DNA of 64,000 nucleotides. It comes from Hymenobacter monticola (GTDB lineage: Bacteria > Bacteroidota > Bacteroidia > Cytophagales > Hymenobacteraceae). Below, one piece after another: positions 61,322-64,000 of this stretch (position 1 is the stretch's first letter; each line of letters begins with the position of its first letter). The notes under the pieces were generated by a model. The model was given only the letters and a program-made list of their open reading frames with translations, had not been told where the DNA came from and did not search any database. Location: NCBI RefSeq assembly GCF_022811645.1, contig NZ_CP094534.1, positions 1,736,001-1,800,000 of the forward strand, read 5' to 3'. A program made the position numbers and the translations under genes.

Positions 61322-62734
61322 CTATACGGCGGGGTTGGGCGTGGCCGGACTTTCGTAGGCGGGGGCAAGGCCCTGCTCGCCTTCGATGGGCATGCGAATT
61401 TTCTCGTCGTCGGAAACGCGCAGCGTGAGCAGGCCGCCGATAATCATGAGCACACCGCCCAGCACCACCACGTTCAGCGGGTCGAGCGAGGGAAACTGCT
61501 TCATGATGAAGGGCAGGCCCAGCGAGGCGCATACCTGAGGCGTGACGATGAAGGCATTGAACACACCCATGTAGTGGCCCATCTTGTTGGCCGGAATGGC
61601 GCCCGCCAGCATGGCGTAGGGCACCGACAGGATGCTGGTCCAGGCAATGCCCACGCCTATCATCGAGACGTACAGCATCCACGGCTCGGTGATGAAGGCA
61701 ATCGACAACAGGCCCAGGCCACCGGCCGTGAGGCAAAGCATGTGGGTGAGCTTGCGGCTAAACTTGCGGGCAATGACGGGCAGCAGCAGGCTGAAAGCGG
61801 CCGAAACGCCGTTGTAGACCGCAAAAGCTTCGCCCACAAAGTTGGCGCCCTCGTTGAAGGCCGCCGATTTATTGTCGGTGGTGTGGTACAGGTGCTTGGT
61901 AACAGCCAGCGTGGTGAAAATCCACATGCAAAACAGGCCGAACCAGGTAAAAAACTGCACCGAGGCCAATTGCTTCATCACCTTGGGCATGTGCGCCACC
62001 CCAGTGAACGTTTCCTTGATGCCCTGCGCCAGCGTCGTGCTGTTTTTCTCGCGCTCGAAGGCTTCTATGTCCTCCGGCGGGTATTCGGTGGTGGTGAGGA
62101 CGGTGTAGAGCACGCACAGGAAAAACGCCGCCGCCCCGATGTAGTAGGAAAACTTCACCGAGTTGGGTACAATGCCGTTGGCGGCTTCATTGGCCACGCC
62201 AAAACGCGTGAGAATGCTAGGCAGCAACGACGCCACCACGGCTCCGATGCCGATGAAAAACGACTGCGTGGCAAATCCGGTGGTGTGCTGTTCGCCCGGC
62301 AGCTTGTCGCCCACAAAAGCCCGGAACGGCTCCATGCTGATGTTGATGCTGGCGTCCATAATCCAGAGCATGCCGCCGGCAATCCACAGCGTGGGCGAGT
62401 TGGGCATGATGAGCATGGCGATAGACGCCAGGATGGCCCCAACCAGAAAAAACGGCCGTCGCCGGCCCCAGCGCGGGCTCCAGGTGCGGTCGGAGAGGTA
62501 GCCGATGATGGGCTGCACGATGAGGCCTGTGAGGGGCGCGGCCACCCACAGAATCGGAATGTCGTCGGCGTTGGCGCCCAGGTTGGAGAAAATGCGGCTG
62601 GTGTTGGCATTCTGCAGCGCGAAGCCGAACTGAATGCCCATGAAGCCAAAGCTCATGTTCCAGATTTGCCAGAAGCTCAGGCGGGGCTTCTTGCGGGTGC
62701 TTGCGGAGGCCGGAGGCGCAGCGGCTGATGCCAT
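61322..62734 (-). CDS. Major facilitator sugar transporter (SLC45/GPH-like)
   Basis: 470 residues from the ATG at 62734 (MASAAAPPAS), which gives the usual length; the frame from 62809 adds a basic leader without support. Twelve hydrophobic segments are expected. The motif SDRTWSPRWGRRRPFFLVG matches the SLC45/GPH pattern RxGRRRP, and SMEPFRAFVGDKLPGEQHTT follows, as in maltose or sucrose transporters. Its neighbour is a GH13 amylase on the same strand, so it likely imports maltose-type sugars. Confidence 0.9.
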   Translation of the reverse strand: MASAAAPPASASTRKKPRLSFWQIWNMSFGFMGIQFGFALQNANTSRIFSNLGANADDIPILWVAAPLTGLIVQPIIGYLSDRTWSPRWGRRRPFFLVGAILASIAMLIMPNSPTLWIAGGMLWIMDASINISMEPFRAFVGDKLPGEQHTTGFATQSFFIGIGAVVASLLPSILTRFGVANEAANGIVPNSVKFSYYIGAAAFFLCVLYTVLTTTEYPPEDIEAFEREKNSTTLAQGIKETFTGVAHMPKVMKQLASVQFFTWFGLFCMWIFTTLAVTKHLYHTTDNKSAAFNEGANFVGEAFAVYNGVSAAFSLLLPVIARKFSRKLTHMLCLTAGGLGLLSIAFITEPWMLYVSMIGVGIAWTSILSVPYAMLAGAIPANKMGHYMGVFNAFIVTPQVCASLGLPFIMKQFPSLDPLNVVVLGGVLMIIGGLLTLRVSDDEKIRMPIEGEQGLAPAYESPATPNPAV

Positions 62735-62840
62735 AGGACGGGGTGGGATGCGTCGGTGGAAAGGATAAAGGCTGCGACGCGCCCGAATCCGGGGCACCAC
62801 AGCCTTCAAATTTAAGAATTTACGCTACTATGCGCAAACG

Positions 62841-64000
62841 TTAGCGCGGCTTTATCTCGAAAATATAAGCCGACAGCGGGGCCAGCGTGAGACTGAGGCC
62901 GTTGCGGGGCTCGTCGGTGTCGAGCAGGTCGGTGTAGGTGTAGAATTTGCTGGTGCTAAGGCCCATGGCTTTCATGGCCTCGGCCGGAATGGTGATGGTG
63001 GGCCGGTAGGTTTTGTCGGCCGAGAAGTTGACTACCACCAATACCTGCTGCTTGTCGGTGTAGCGCAGGTAGGAATAGATGCGGCGCTGGTCATACTCCT
63101 TGCCCAGGTTGTTGGCGTCCTGCAGCTCGTAAAAGCGGCCCTTGCGCAGGGCCTCGTTCTGGCTGGTCACCGTGAGCAGGCGGCCGTAGAACTCGCGCAG
63201 GCTTTTCTGCTCGGGGCTGAGCTTGGCGCCGTCAAACTTGCCTTGGTTCATCCACTTTTGGTGTTCGGGCACGCCCCAGTAGTCGAAGATGCTGGTGCGG
63301 CCGTCTTCGCTGCTGAAGCCTTCGGCGCCGTGCGCCGGCTCGCCCACTTCCTGCCCGAAGTAGAGCATCACCGGGCCGCTGGCCAGGGTGGCCGTCACGG
63401 TCATGGCCGGAATGGCGCGCTTGGGGTCGGTGGCAAAGTCCTTGGAAGCAATGCGTTGCTCGTCGTGGTTTTCCAGAAAGCGTAGCATGCGCGACGAGAA
63501 GCCGTTGCTTTCCTCTTTCCACACCTTGGTGATGTCCTCGGTGGTGCCGCCGCCCGTCATCAGGCGGCGTAGGCCGTCGTAGAGGCCCACCTTGTCGTAC
63601 AGATAGTCAAATTTGCCCTTGTCGAGGTAGGTCTTGTACTCCTTGGCGTTGTAGGCTTCGCCCATGAAAATGATGCCGGGCTTCGCCTTCTTCACCTCCG
63701 GAATCACCCAGGCCCAGAACTCCACGGGTACCATCTCGGCCATGTCGCAGCGGAAGCCGTCCACGTTTTTGCCGGCCCAGAACAGGAGGATGTCGCGCAT
63801 CTTCTTCCAGGTGTCGGGCACGGGCGTGAAGTACCCTTTGCGCCCGTTCTGGTAGTCCACGCCGTAGTTCAGTTTCACGGTTTCGAACCAGTCGTTCACA
63901 CTGGGAGCTTCCGAGAAAACGTCGTTGCCGGTGGCCTTGGCGGGCATTTCGGAGTACTTGCCGTCCTCGCGCGGGCCTTTCAGCGGGCCGAGCGGGTTGT
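62841..64000 (-). CDS. Alpha-amylase family glycosyl hydrolase (GH13), partial
   Basis: The frame is open to the window edge, so the N-terminus is missing; 385 residues are visible. GH13 catalytic motifs are present: nucleophile Asp in VDGFRCDMAEMV, acid/base Glu in IIFMGEAYNA, and transition-state Asp in LENHDEQRIA. A C-terminal beta domain follows (QQVLVVVNFSADKTY; GLSLTLAPLSAYIFEI). It should hydrolyse or transfer alpha-glucans, perhaps in the periplasm, though no signal peptide can be seen because of the cut. The sugar transporter gene lies downstream, 106 bp away. Confidence 0.92.
   Translation of the reverse strand, partial: NPLGPLKGPREDGKYSEMPAKATGNDVFSEAPSVNDWFETVKLNYGVDYQNGRKGYFTPVPDTWKKMRDILLFWAGKNVDGFRCDMAEMVPVEFWAWVIPEVKKAKPGIIFMGEAYNAKEYKTYLDKGKFDYLYDKVGLYDGLRRLMTGGGTTEDITKVWKEESNGFSSRMLRFLENHDEQRIASKDFATDPKRAIPAMTVTATLASGPVMLYFGQEVGEPAHGAEGFSSEDGRTSIFDYWGVPEHQKWMNQGKFDGAKLSPEQKSLREFYGRLLTVTSQNEALRKGRFYELQDANNLGKEYDQRRIYSYLRYTDKQQVLVVVNFSADKTYRPTITIPAEAMKAMGLSTSKFYTYTDLLDTDEPRNGLSLTLAPLSAYIFEIKPR

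Overview
The window looks like a chromosomal piece of a high-GC member of the Bacteroidota, most probably Hymenobacter or a close relative (Cytophagales). The reasons are the high GC content by eye, C-terminal sorting domains of the type IX secretion (T9SS) kind on very large Ser/Thr/Ala-rich surface proteins, promoters matching the Bacteroidota -7 box TAnnTTTG instead of the sigma-70 consensus, few Shine-Dalgarno sites, and families typical of the phylum (DUF4783 beside nadC, DUF1232, CbpA/CbpM, PlsC-type acyltransferase). I saw no rRNA, tRNA, insertion sequence, prophage or CRISPR array.

Layout. Positions 1-11.6 kb hold three minus-strand secreted proteins: a partial giant adhesin, its 2745-residue paralogue with five tandem 84-residue repeats, and a smaller T9SS cargo protein. 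From 11.8 to 16.8 kb are a membrane protein, lutB, an M28 peptidase and ispF. From 17.1 to 24.2 kb is a complete efflux operon (TetR, TolC-like, membrane fusion lipoprotein, RND pump) behind one promoter that carries a 28-bp palindrome fitting a TetR operator. From 24.3 to 28.2 kb are a degenerate acyl-carrier-like protein, a DUF1232 protein, and an ECF sigma factor followed by a single protein that fuses a putative anti-sigma head, a membrane segment and an HtrA/trypsin-like protease. From 28.3 to 31.5 kb is a McrBC-type defence locus whose mcrB and mcrC are separated by two small membrane-protein genes. From 31.6 to 47.7 kb are a lipoprotein, a 2OG-Fe(II) oxygenase, a beta-propeller protein, a chromate transporter, an acyltransferase, an AraC regulator with an aldo/keto reductase, cbpA-cbpM, an ankyrin protein, a ZIP transporter, small envelope proteins, nadC and DUF4783. 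From 47.9 to 58.6 kb are gpmI, lipoproteins, prfA, the thrA-thrB-thrC operon and a DUF3365 haem lipoprotein. The end holds a MORN-type protein, an FAD amine-oxidase-like enzyme, and a sugar transporter beside a GH13 amylase that is cut by the window edge.

Two themes cut across the window. First, eleven long inverted repeats of several families lie strictly between genes, often exactly at cistron junctions (both junctions of thrABC, the sigma/protease junction, DUF4783/nadC). Second, several genes have a -7 box so close to the start codon that the transcript would be nearly leaderless (tetR, mcrB, nadC, gpmI), which also corrects some start sites.

The strongest candidates for something not well described are the protease/anti-sigma fusion with its sigma factor, the McrBC locus with intervening membrane genes, the acyl-carrier-like protein whose phosphopantetheine serine is threonine, and the hairpin punctuation of operons. 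None of these could be tested by database search here.
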